From Pontiellaceae bacterium (GTDB lineage: Bacteria; Verrucomicrobiota; Kiritimatiellia; Kiritimatiellales; Pontiellaceae), in the NCBI GenBank assembly GCA_016937945.1, contig JAFGVP010000129.1, forward strand, positions 1-60,435: a stretch of 60,435 nucleotides of DNA, read 5' to 3'. Under the pieces are notes generated by a model. That model saw nothing but the letters and a program-made list of their open reading frames with translations. It was not told the DNA's origin and did not search any database. How positions within the stretch are numbered: the first letter of the stretch is position 1; each line of letters begins with the position of its first letter. Below, one piece after another: positions 1 to 9,500 of the stretch. Position numbers and translations under genes: made by a program.

Positions 1-1
1 G

Positions 2-541
2 CCGGTGCAGACGACGACCTTCAACACCAACCTAGCGGCCGAATATCTGGCGGCGGCGGATTACATGTATCGTAACGGGCAGGATGTCGTCGGGATCCGG
101 ATCGGAGAGATCCCCAGCAGCACCGATGTCAGCTACAACGACAAGGATCGCGTGATGCAGATCTACGGCACCAGCGGTTACGATCCGAATAATTATCTCT
201 ACATCAATGCCTACAACAATACGGATACCGCGATGCCCTGCGTGCTCTATCGCTATCAGGTGCCCAACGATCTGTATCTGACCGTCAGCGGCGATGTGGT
301 GCAGGTCTCTCCGCTCATGGAGGAGATCGCGTGGGGCAAGAACGACTCTGTGACGGTAATATATGATCCCTTCATCGCGGTCACTCGACCGGTGGATACC
401 GGCGTACCGTGGGGCCTCTACCTGATCGATACCCAGCCGGTCGTTCGCGAAGCAACCTACCAGTATCTGCTGCTCCGGCTCGATGAAGAAACCAAGGAGA
501 TCGATCGAATCATTCCGGTCGGCACCGTATCCATTCCCTAA
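2..541 (+). CDS. C-terminal part of an unidentified protein (5' end outside window)
   Basis: The reading frame is open from the first bases of the window to a TAA at 539-541, so this is very probably the tail of a longer gene. A GTG at base 5 could be a start, but no upstream sequence is available to judge it. The visible 180 residues are rich in Tyr, Asn, Asp and Thr and look beta-rich. They show no lipobox, membrane segment or repeat. I do not recognise a family. The next gene starts 18 bp downstream in the same direction and encodes an exported protein, so the two are probably co-transcribed and this one is plausibly also extracytoplasmic (inference). Confidence 0.7.
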   Translation, partial: PVQTTTFNTNLAAEYLAAADYMYRNGQDVVGIRIGEIPSSTDVSYNDKDRVMQIYGTSGYDPNNYLYINAYNNTDTAMPCVLYRYQVPNDLYLTVSGDVVQVSPLMEEIAWGKNDSVTVIYDPFIAVTRPVDTGVPWGLYLIDTQPVVREATYQYLLLRLDEETKEIDRIIPVGTVSIP

Positions 542-559
542 TTACAAGGCGGTAAGGCT

Positions 560-3500
560 ATGAAAAAAACAACCTTGATCCTGGCATGCTGCGGGCTGCT
601 GTCCGCGCACGCTGACTTTGTTTATCGCTCCGGCACGGATTTTCTGACGACCGCCGATCTCGATGGCGACGGCCGCTCCGATCTCGTACTGGTGGACGGC
701 AGCAACGCCACCGTACGCGTCGGCTATCAGCTGACCGCCGGGCAGGCCACCTGGGCGGCCCCGCGGACCCTTGGACTCGATAGCGTCACCGACATCACCT
801 GCGGAAACATACTCAATACCGGATATGATGTGCTGGTGGCCGCCGCGCCGATGCTCAACCGCTGCCAGCTCTATACGTTGGCAAAGCCGACCTCCCCGGC
901 AGTTCCTTCTGCCATCTATTCCACCGGCATCGGTCCCGAATCGGTGGCGGCGATCGATATCGGCGGAACCGGCAATACGGCCAACGATGACCTTGTGGCG
1001 GTCTCCATCATGAACGGCAGCTCGCCCTATCGGGCCACGCGCATCCGCTCGAACGGAACCACGCTTTCCTATCTGGGAACCAGCACGATCAGTCCGTCGT
1101 GGAAACATCTCAATGCCGTTGAATATGCCGCCGGTCTCGAGGGACTGACGGAACTCGACAGTAACGGCACCCTGCGAATCTACAGCTTTTCCAGCGGCAG
1201 CCTGCAGCATCTTGCCGCCGCCTATCCCGGACTCGGCGGCGCGGCGGACTATGTCGCTTATATCCCCGATGGAGCCTCCTCTGTTCACGTGTTGGTCTAC
1301 CTGCCGGGCCAGTCACAGCTCAAGGTCTATGTGCTTACCGAGCCCTCGGCCGGAAGCTATGCTTTTGCGTCGCCGATCTCGTATGATCTCGGCTCGCCGA
1401 TCGATTCCGTCCAGATGGTAGATGGCAACGGCACCACGCGGCTGGCGATCATCTTCAAGGACGGTCAGAGTGTAGCGCTGTATGACTATGACGGCTCCGG
1501 CGCACCGACGTATATGCAGGATCTTGAACCACCGCTCGGACAGCTGGCCATCGCGGCCGTCGCGCTGGGTTCCGATGACTTTGTCCTGATCTCTTCTGAT
1601 ACCGGCGATCTCTCCGGCGCCCTGACCGCCGAGGCCTTTTCCTATTCCGGATCCTCGTTTGTTTCCTCCGGCTCGGAACTGCTGGCTGCCCAGCGCATCG
1701 TGGCGCAGGCCAATGTGATGACGTTTGCCGGCGAACCCTTTGTCGATACCACACCGCAGCGTCTGCAGCTGCTGCGCGGCGGCGACTGGTCGAGCAGTTC
1801 CATGCTTTCAGGCGGCTCGGTGATCGCCGTTACAGAAACCGACGCCGGCCTTCCGACGGGATTGGCCAATCCGCAGGGCGTCGCTCTGGGAACGGCCGAT
1901 GCATCGGCCCTCTACACGCTCGACAATCAGCCCCATGCCGCCATCTCGACCTACTGTTTTGAGCCGGCGCGCGGCGACGAAGTGGTCGGTATTATTCTCA
2001 ATCCCGATCCCGGAAACTATGGAACAACGATCAGCGTCTCGCTTACGCCGCAAAGCGCGGCCACAGTGTATTACCGCACGGGAACGACCGGCGCATGGAC
2101 CAAGTACACCGCGCCGTTCCTGCTCTTCAAGGATACCACGGTTCAATATTATGCCTCCACCACGTCCGGCCAGAGCATCATCCGTGAAGCTCTGTACACC
2201 TTCTCCGAAAATCCCTCGAATCTTGATTCCGACGGCGACGGCGTGCCGGACTATGTGGAAATCGCCTATGGCCTCGATCCGGTCGAAAGCGGCCTCGATT
2301 CCGATGGTGACGGCGTTTCCGACCTCGATGAGCTGCTGAACGGCAGTTCGCCCACCAACAGCGCCTCGGTCATCACCAACCGGACGGAACAGGCCTCCGT
2401 ATATGACCTGTCGCTGACGCCCCGCCCGTATGACGGCGTGCTCAATACGACCGGGAAAGCCGCTCTCAACACCCAGATTCATCTGTACAGTGCCTCCGGC
2501 GGACTGCGCGGATATGCCAAAGCCGCCAATGTCTCGGTGTCCGGCGTAACCATCACCAATCCGACCACCTATTTCGATGCCCTGCCCCGCGCCGAGGAAC
2601 CGCCGTTCCTGACTGCGGTATCCGATTCACGTTTCGATGTGTATGGTATATCTGCTGACAACCAGCGCGGAGTCGAACTGGTCGGTGTTTATTTGCAACC
2701 GGATTCCACCTCGGTTGAGGTCGCCTACGACTATCAGGGCGGCGCACTTGCCACGGAAGCGGCCAACTGGCTGGCAGTGGCACAATCCGCCTATGCCGCG
2801 CAGCTGCGCGATGTGCTCGTGGCGGATATCGGGCTGAACGATGTGCTGGCCGGCATGCTGCTCGAACGCAAGCTGGCCGATCTGCTCTATGAACGCGGCT
2901 CCATTACCAATAACTGGATCTCGCTCTTTAAAGGGCGCTCTTCGGACGGTGCCATGAACGGCTTCCGCGCATCCGATCTGCAGTCGCTCGAATCGGAAGG
3001 ACCTTCGGGTGAAGCGGCCTATTATCTCCCCGGCATGGTGGCCTATTTCAGAACACAGGCGGCGGCACTGCCCGAGCTGCAGACGCTGGTGAGGGATCTG
3101 TATGACAGCTGCAGCGACTATGGACGCAACGCGTCCAACGCCGGAAAGTATCCGCTACCCGTGGATGAACTGCGCAGCTTCCTCTATTCCGGCACCCTGA
3201 ACAGCAACTATCTGGCGGTTTCATCCCAGAGCGTATCCGAAATATCGGACGCCTTCCAGGAAGCAACGGAAATACTGGCCTCTGTTCCGCAGCGCCCGTA
3301 TGCCACCTATACCCTGTCGGTCCGAACCAACTCGTTCGATGCCGTATGCCCGGTGCTCTATTCACTCGGCGGCGTTCCCATGAGCCTCTATTCGGCCGGC
3401 GGAAGCGCCTATCGTTTCCCGGTCACGTTCACCCTGCAGCCGGGAGCACAGGTCAGTGTGACCGCCTATACCGACATGAGCTGGGATCTCTGCCCCGGCA

Positions 3501-3964
3501 CCGATCCGCTGGAGGTGATCGAGTTGAGCCTTACCGCGCTGCCCGTGGCCTCCGGCTCCGATGTCGACGGAAACCTGCTGCCGGATGATTATGAATCCAT
3601 GTTCCTGACCGGCGGCAATGGCGTCGCATCGTCCGATTCGGACGGCGACGGCTACAGTGATCTACAGGAATACCTCGAACAGACCGATCCGAATGACGCA
3701 GGCGACATGCCTGCTGTCGCTATCGCGGACCTGAGTCCGCCGACGGTGCATATCGGATCGCTCTCCGCTTCGACCGCACAGGTTGATATCGACTGGCCGG
3801 AAGCCTATGCCGACGCCTTTATCTTTACACTGGTTTCATCCTCCGATCTGGTGAACGGGACATTCGAAGAGGATATTGAACTGCCGGAAGGCAGCCTCTC
3901 GGGAGAGGTCGATATTTCGGCGGAAGATGTCGGCTACTATCGGGTGCAGATGCAGCTTCGGTAA
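560..3964 (+). CDS. Large secreted protein: FG-GAP/VCBS-like repeats, chitobiase-C-like domain, thrombospondin type-3 repeats
   Basis: This 1134-aa protein opens with a signal peptide (KK, then a hydrophobic core, cleavage near AHA-D at about residue 19). Residues about 25-460 hold FG-GAP/VCBS-like segments such as 'TADLDGDGRSDLVLVDG', the type that forms beta-propellers. Residues about 474-550 resemble the chitobiase/hexosaminidase C-terminal Ig-like domain (VYYRTG...YTAPF...TTVQYYA). Calcium-binding TSP3 repeats lie at about 555-598 and again near 998-1048. The last 50 residues end in 'GYYRVQMQLR', a tail shared with other exported proteins here. The protein is expected at the cell surface or outside the cell. 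No catalytic site is visible, so binding or structure is more likely than catalysis. It follows the partial gene by 18 bp and ends at a bidirectional terminator. Confidence 0.85.
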   Translation: MKKTTLILACCGLLSAHADFVYRSGTDFLTTADLDGDGRSDLVLVDGSNATVRVGYQLTAGQATWAAPRTLGLDSVTDITCGNILNTGYDVLVAAAPMLNRCQLYTLAKPTSPAVPSAIYSTGIGPESVAAIDIGGTGNTANDDLVAVSIMNGSSPYRATRIRSNGTTLSYLGTSTISPSWKHLNAVEYAAGLEGLTELDSNGTLRIYSFSSGSLQHLAAAYPGLGGAADYVAYIPDGASSVHVLVYLPGQSQLKVYVLTEPSAGSYAFASPISYDLGSPIDSVQMVDGNGTTRLAIIFKDGQSVALYDYDGSGAPTYMQDLEPPLGQLAIAAVALGSDDFVLISSDTGDLSGALTAEAFSYSGSSFVSSGSELLAAQRIVAQANVMTFAGEPFVDTTPQRLQLLRGGDWSSSSMLSGGSVIAVTETDAGLPTGLANPQGVALGTADASALYTLDNQPHAAISTYCFEPARGDEVVGIILNPDPGNYGTTISVSLTPQSAATVYYRTGTTGAWTKYTAPFLLFKDTTVQYYASTTSGQSIIREALYTFSENPSNLDSDGDGVPDYVEIAYGLDPVESGLDSDGDGVSDLDELLNGSSPTNSASVITNRTEQASVYDLSLTPRPYDGVLNTTGKAALNTQIHLYSASGGLRGYAKAANVSVSGVTITNPTTYFDALPRAEEPPFLTAVSDSRFDVYGISADNQRGVELVGVYLQPDSTSVEVAYDYQGGALATEAANWLAVAQSAYAAQLRDVLVADIGLNDVLAGMLLERKLADLLYERGSITNNWISLFKGRSSDGAMNGFRASDLQSLESEGPSGEAAYYLPGMVAYFRTQAAALPELQTLVRDLYDSCSDYGRNASNAGKYPLPVDELRSFLYSGTLNSNYLAVSSQSVSEISDAFQEATEILASVPQRPYATYTLSVRTNSFDAVCPVLYSLGGVPMSLYSAGGSAYRFPVTFTLQPGAQVSVTAYTDMSWDLCPGTDPLEVIELSLTALPVASGSDVDGNLLPDDYESMFLTGGNGVASSDSDGDGYSDLQEYLEQTDPNDAGDMPAVAIADLSPPTVHIGSLSASTAQVDIDWPEAYADAFIFTLVSSSDLVNGTFEEDIELPEGSLSGEVDISAEDVGYYRVQMQLR

Positions 3965-3997
3965 CCCAACGGCTCGGAAGCTGTCCCTTCCAAAAAT

Positions 3998-4027
3998 AAA
4001 AAGCCCCGCGCAACGGCGGGGCTTTTT
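3998..4027. terminator. Bidirectional intrinsic terminator between convergent genes
   Basis: GCCCCGC (4003-4009) pairs with GCGGGGC (4016-4022) around a 6-nt loop. The stem is flanked by AAAAA (3998-4002) and TTTTT (4023-4027), so either strand carries a GC hairpin followed by a U-tract. It sits in the 83-bp space between two convergent exported-protein genes and can serve both. Confidence 0.93.
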
Positions 4028-4047
4028 CACATATTTGAACAATCGGC

Positions 4048-6312
4048 TTATTCAGCCGGGGCGGCGCTGCGGACCCGGAAGTACTGAACGTCGCCATCCA
4101 CAGGGATCGTCCATTCGACCGCGTCGCCGGCGTTGGTCCAGGTGGTAAGATCATCCGACTTTTCCAGCTGCAGCGAGAGCGTTGCATTTCCTCCGGTGGC
4201 ATCCACCAGCATCTGGCCGATCGCTACGTCGAGCACGGCGTTGGACGGATAAAGACTGAAAGTGGACGGATTATTGGCGATATAGTCAACAACCGCTGAA
4301 TTGCCATTGGTCGGCGACATATGCTGCGCCACCTCAAACGCGTCATCAAACCCGTCATCATCCGTATCCGCATCCCACGGATCAGAGCCGGCGGCTGCTT
4401 CCTCGATATTCGTCAGGCCATCGCCGTCCGGGTCATCCGAGAAGGTGGCCGTTACCGCTTTGGCGCTGTCCATGGTCAGTTCATACGAAGCAAAACCGCT
4501 GGCATCTCCGCTCCATCCCATGAAGAGCCAGCCGGCCGCAGGCGCGGCAATCAGGTTCTGCGATGAGCCGGCAGCATACCATCCTTCAGCTGGAGTAACC
4601 GATCCGCTTCCGCTTATACTGACCGACAGCAGATAGTTGGTCTGCCAGAGCCAGGTGATGGAGGAATCCGCACTGAGCGTGACCTCCACGGCGTTGCTCG
4701 TCCCGGAAACGGGCACCGAACCCGTGCCGGTCCAGCCGGTGCAGACATACTGCGTGGTTCCGGCCGTGATATCCGCAACGGAGCAGGCAACCGTCGAACC
4801 CGCCGGATAGCTGTGCCCGCCCGCTGCCGGATCGGGCTCGCCCATCGCCGACTGAACTGAAAGGGTTAGCGGCAGAGAGGGTCCGGTGTAGGAGAAATCG
4901 TCAAAATAAACGATCTGACGATCCGCGCTGACCCATGCCGGATCTAGGGCAAACTGGCGTCCGTGAAGCCGGATTTCGGTTACTTTATAATTGGCGGTGC
5001 GCGGAAACGCGTTCGTGTAGGTTCCGGTATCCACAGTAACGGTGAAGACGATCTGCGAAGTCGTGATTGCACACTCAACCGGATACCAGGTCTCGGGCGT
5101 GAAGTCGCCGACATAACGAGCGGTGTAGCCATCGGCAAACTTCAGATGATACATTGTCGAACCGTCCTCCGGTTCAGCAAAGATATTTGCTTCAAACGTG
5201 ACGCCACAGTTGGCGTACCAATATTCCGAGGCGTTGTCGAGTTCGAGTACGCTGACGCTGCCCATTTCCTCGTTGTAGAGATGACTGGCCGGACGGACCC
5301 ATACCGTAAATGAGGCCGTCTGGTTGGACTGCACCAGAACAGGATAAACGGCGCGGCCGTAGGAGTCGGGCAAAACCGATAACGACTGGCTTCCGCTATA
5401 GTACTGCGCACTGGAAACGCGCACCGGATCCGTTGTGGCCCCGTTTCCATCGCGACTCATCCAAGGCGCGAGCGGAGCATTACCCGCCACATACCCCTCC
5501 GCAGCCTCAAATCCGATAGAGGTCGAAAGCGTCCCTTCGTCGGCCGGAGGATAGTACATGATATTGTCCATCTGCCCGGCGTAATAGGCGGTATCGGCCG
5601 TCCAACCCGACTGGCTGACATAAATGGCCAGCGTTTCCGCCAGTTCGGGCGATGCCACATGCATGGGGAGGTTCTCGATAACCGAATCCGTGATCCAGTC
5701 GGTCGTTCCCCGCTCGCGGTAGGAGAGCGTAAAGAGGCCATAGCGCCCATCATCATCCTGCCAGGACCAATCGATTTTCCCCTGGAATTCATACCACTGG
5801 TCAACCAGCAGGCTATCCCCGTCAACGGTGGTTCCGGTGCCATCCACAAATATGCAGTAAGGCGAGGCGGTCCGGATCGAATGCGAACTGTTGTCCTGGT
5901 GCAGTCCGAAACTGAAAAACCGGTTGTTTACGGATTGATCGTAGAAGGCCAGCTGAGAATCGCTCACGCCTTCGTAGGTCGGGTAGGGAGTGGTCGTCCG
6001 GCCTTCAAACTGAAAGTAGACTTCTGTCTGGTTGGTAGAAAAAACAATCGGCATGGGACGACATGCCGCATCGAAAAGGTTCTGCCAATCTCCGACTGCG
6101 ATCTGATTGGTGCCCGTTCCGTCATCGCCGACCTTCACGCCTAATCCCAGCGTACCCGGCAGTTGCTCCCACGGCGCAGGTAGATAGCCTGCATTCGAGG
6201 ACTCAAAATTCTCCAGCAACGTCAGTTGCGGCCCGGCCGCCCTTGTCTGGACGACAGTCGTCCCCAACAAGGATACTGCGAGAGCGGCCACCAATTTTCG
6301 TTTTGCTTGCAT
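4048..6312 (-). CDS. Secreted protein: two concanavalin-like domains, bacterial Ig-like repeats, thrombospondin type-3 repeats
   Basis: I place the start at the ATG at 6312, giving 754 aa. GGAG lies 6 nt upstream and the first residues (MQAKRKLVAALAVSLLGTT) form a signal peptide; the open frame continues 27 codons further up without such features. Residues about 30-235 and 245-440 look like two LamG/concanavalin-type beta-sandwiches (each with 'FE....Y......W' openings). Residues about 480-625 hold two 'bacterial repeat' modules (W.W.T.Y.L.V...G.G.V..A; F.GWSGDA). TSP3 calcium repeats follow at about 626-660. The C-terminus has the shared 'SDDLTTWT...VQYFRV' module. No enzyme motif is visible. 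Role inferred: surface attachment or glycan binding. It lies 261 bp downstream of the 2241-aa gene, beyond that gene's terminator, so it likely has its own promoter. Confidence 0.82.
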   Translation of the reverse strand: MQAKRKLVAALAVSLLGTTVVQTRAAGPQLTLLENFESSNAGYLPAPWEQLPGTLGLGVKVGDDGTGTNQIAVGDWQNLFDAACRPMPIVFSTNQTEVYFQFEGRTTTPYPTYEGVSDSQLAFYDQSVNNRFFSFGLHQDNSSHSIRTASPYCIFVDGTGTTVDGDSLLVDQWYEFQGKIDWSWQDDDGRYGLFTLSYRERGTTDWITDSVIENLPMHVASPELAETLAIYVSQSGWTADTAYYAGQMDNIMYYPPADEGTLSTSIGFEAAEGYVAGNAPLAPWMSRDGNGATTDPVRVSSAQYYSGSQSLSVLPDSYGRAVYPVLVQSNQTASFTVWVRPASHLYNEEMGSVSVLELDNASEYWYANCGVTFEANIFAEPEDGSTMYHLKFADGYTARYVGDFTPETWYPVECAITTSQIVFTVTVDTGTYTNAFPRTANYKVTEIRLHGRQFALDPAWVSADRQIVYFDDFSYTGPSLPLTLSVQSAMGEPDPAAGGHSYPAGSTVACSVADITAGTTQYVCTGWTGTGSVPVSGTSNAVEVTLSADSSITWLWQTNYLLSVSISGSGSVTPAEGWYAAGSSQNLIAAPAAGWLFMGWSGDASGFASYELTMDSAKAVTATFSDDPDGDGLTNIEEAAAGSDPWDADTDDDGFDDAFEVAQHMSPTNGNSAVVDYIANNPSTFSLYPSNAVLDVAIGQMLVDATGGNATLSLQLEKSDDLTTWTNAGDAVEWTIPVDGDVQYFRVRSAAPAE

Positions 6313-6517
6313 ACCATGCTCCAAGGGTTGGTCGGATAAGCCCGACGTGTTTGATTTCCGAATATCCGGCACAAAATCCCGTGTCAAACACATTGAAAAA
6401 AAAGATATACGCGATCATTATAATCACAATATATTCATTTTATTCAAAAATCTCGCTGCGCGCACGCCCCGGCAAGCAGCCTTCATAAACGCTAATCAAA
6501 GCTGGCAATTCACCGAC

Positions 6518-6549
6518 AAAAAACCGGCATCCCGCATAGGAATGCCGGT
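6518..6549 (-). terminator. Intrinsic terminator of the 2241-aa gene
   Basis: On the minus strand an 8-bp stem, ACCGGCAT/ATGCCGGT (6523-6530 and 6542-6549, 11-nt loop), is followed at once by TTTTTT (complement of 6518-6523). It lies 24 bp past the stop codon of the gene ending at 6574. The rest of the 6313-6573 gap is AT-rich and should contain the promoter of the next leftward gene; I could not assign -35/-10 boxes with confidence. Confidence 0.9.
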
Positions 6550-6573
6550 CAGAATGCAATTTCGGCTGGAATC

Positions 6574-9500
6574 CTATTTCATCTGCACCCGAACGCGGTA
6601 AAAGCGTTCGGAGGAATAGTCCTGATCTTCGATTAGCAGCATGCCATCCACGCCGTCGGCCCGAATCAGCTCGCTCCACTGCGCATCGTCGAGCCGGTCT
6701 TTGTATTCGATGATATATTCGCGCCCGATCAATGAGGGAATATTCAGCTGGAATCCGCCCGGATTCAGCACCGCCGGCGGAAGCGTGAACGGATCGCTGG
6801 GAACAGAAGGGTTGGTGCCGATAATGATTTCGTGTCCATCCGGAATGCCATCATTATCGGTATCCGGCCGCTGCGGGTCGGTGCCCAGCGCGGCCTCTTC
6901 ATCGTCGGTCAGGCCGTCGCCGTCGCTATCCTGTCCCGAACCGGATCCGCCCAGAGGATTGGTTGCCAGGGCCACTTCGTCGCCATCCGGAATCCCGTCG
7001 CTATCCGTATCGGCGAGCAAGGGAGAGGTGTTGATTCGCTGCTCCAGCAGATTGATCAACCCATCGCCGTCGGAATCTGCATTGCCGGTCACCGCACCGA
7101 TGCTGCCCCAGTACTGGAGTTCCCAGCTGTCCAGCAGACCGTCGCCATCTGCGTCCGTGGTCTGCAGATCAAAGACCTCGACACCGGAACCGGTCCCGAC
7201 GAAAAGCGAGTTTTCATAAACCGCCATATCCGGGGCTTCCCACATATTGGTCGTTGACCAGGAAGTCAGCGGTTGCGGGCTGAACGGATCGGTTACCTGA
7301 AGCGGCATGAATCCGCCGACATCCGCCTCTCCTTTGACGGCGGCGACCCACCACGAATCGTTCTGCACCGCACCGGAAACGGAGGACCATTCCGCCGGCA
7401 GTACCCGTTCCTCAACGGACACCAGCTGGTTCCCTTCCTTTTCGAGCTTCACCCAGACCGGTTGCCCGTTCCGGACGCCCACGGCACATATCGATTCCCC
7501 GACGATCCGGAATGAGCCGGCAGTAAATCCGGCGTCGTTCCAATAGGCTTCCACGCTCGGACTTCCCACATAACCGAAATCCCACAGGACACATCCGCCG
7601 GTTTCCCGACCGCAGACCATCCAGGCATTGGTTGAACAGGCAAACTCCCCGGGGAACGGCCCGGTCGCCATGGTACTGAGATTGGTCAGCGTCCCATCCG
7701 CCATCATCTCAAAAAGGTTGATATTGTTTTTCCAGCCGTAAGGTCCGTCATCGGCAAGCAGGAAGGTTCGATCGCCCGACCACCAGTGGACCTGCAACAG
7801 CTGCATGTGGCCGAAATCGGTTCCGGCGATTCCCTTGTCTGCAACAATCACGGGGTTCGAGATGTCCGAGACATCCAGCACCGTCAAGCCGCCGCTGTGC
7901 CCGACATAAAGCCGATTGCCTATGCGCACGATTCCGCTCGGCTCAATCGTTCCCGAAACCCATCCATTATCCACATAACAGTTCCAGGACCCGACCTGCG
8001 TCAGGTTTTCCGGATCGGAGGCATCCAGGATCAACAGGCCATCTTCCCAACCGGCCATCACATACAGGTTGGTACCGTCGTGATACTTCACCCCGTATCT
8101 CCAGACGTCACCGCCGGTACTCCACGAAGCCCGGTTGGTGATTGAACCGGTCGAAGGTTGAGGGACATTCAGCGGATCGAATCCGAAACGGAATTCATAC
8201 CCATCCGGCAGGCCATCGCCGTCGGTATCCGCCTGCGTCGGGTCGGTACCGATCTGATACTCCTCCGCCACACTCAGCGAATCCTGATCGCCGTCCCCTC
8301 CGGCATCGCTCTGCTCCGCATCCAGTATGGAATAGCGCATTTCATACCAGTCCGGCAGGCCGTCGCCATCCGTATCCGCCAGCGCATCCGCACCAAACGG
8401 AGTGACCGGAATCATGGTTCCGGCGCTTCCGGAAAGCCACAGCGAACCATCGGCCTTCTGAGCCATGAAGGTGGTGTTGTAGGACGAGGGATTTTTCCTG
8501 ACGCCGACCCAGTCGCGTCCGCTCCCGATCTGTGCCGGGTTGGAATCCGCGCTCGTCCACTGCCAAAGCGTGTTGTCCGATCGAACGGCCACGCCGGACT
8601 CATGGGAGCCGCTCATCGAGATCCAGCGGTCATACTCGGACCCGCGCACCGACGGCAGATACTGGCTGGAGGTAAGATACTTCAGGACTCCATCCGCCGA
8701 CAGGAACATCCGCTCCATGCTCGGATTCAGTTCCGCGGCAATCCAGCCCCGCGTGGCGGCATTCAACGTCGTCATCGGAGCCTGATAATTATAGCCGCCG
8801 CCCCAATACACGGTTGATTCCGCGCCGTTGGTATCCATCAGCGAAACCATGTTGTAATAATCGCCGGCAACAAGCCGGATGACCTGAGCACCATCATATT
8901 CGGACGGAAGCGCCAGCGGTTGCGGGGTGTAGTAATAGGAATCGGTATAACTGCTGTCGAGACCCAGCCCGTTATAGCGGTTGTCACCCCAAACCCAGAG
9001 AGATCCGTCTGTCCGTTGAGCCAGGGCATGATAATACCCCAGCGAAAACGCCGCCCACTCCCCGGCCGGCTCAATCAGGGTGGGTTCATGGGTTTCAAGC
9101 AACTCATCACCCAGGCCCAACGGGCCATAGGGATGACGGCCCCAGGAAAACAGATCTCCATCCGCATTCAAGGCCATCGCCATGTCCCACTGTCCGGCCT
9201 CGACGGCCACCCAGTTTGCATTGGTGCCGATCTGCTGCGGCTCGGAACGCGTAAGGGTATCGCCCAGTCCCAGCTGACCGCTGCTGTTGCCGCCCCACGA
9301 CCAGAGCGTGCCGTCCCGCGCAATCGCCAGATAGAACCCGGAGCCGACGCCGTAGTGCAGCACCTGCGCAAATCCGGGAATACCGTCCCCGAATCCCTCG
9401 TCGAACCGCAGCCGGTTTCCGGAATACTCCACGGCGCCGTAATACTTAATTGAGAACAGTTCGCCCATGAACTTCAGGCCGCCGTCGTTCGTGTATCCCG

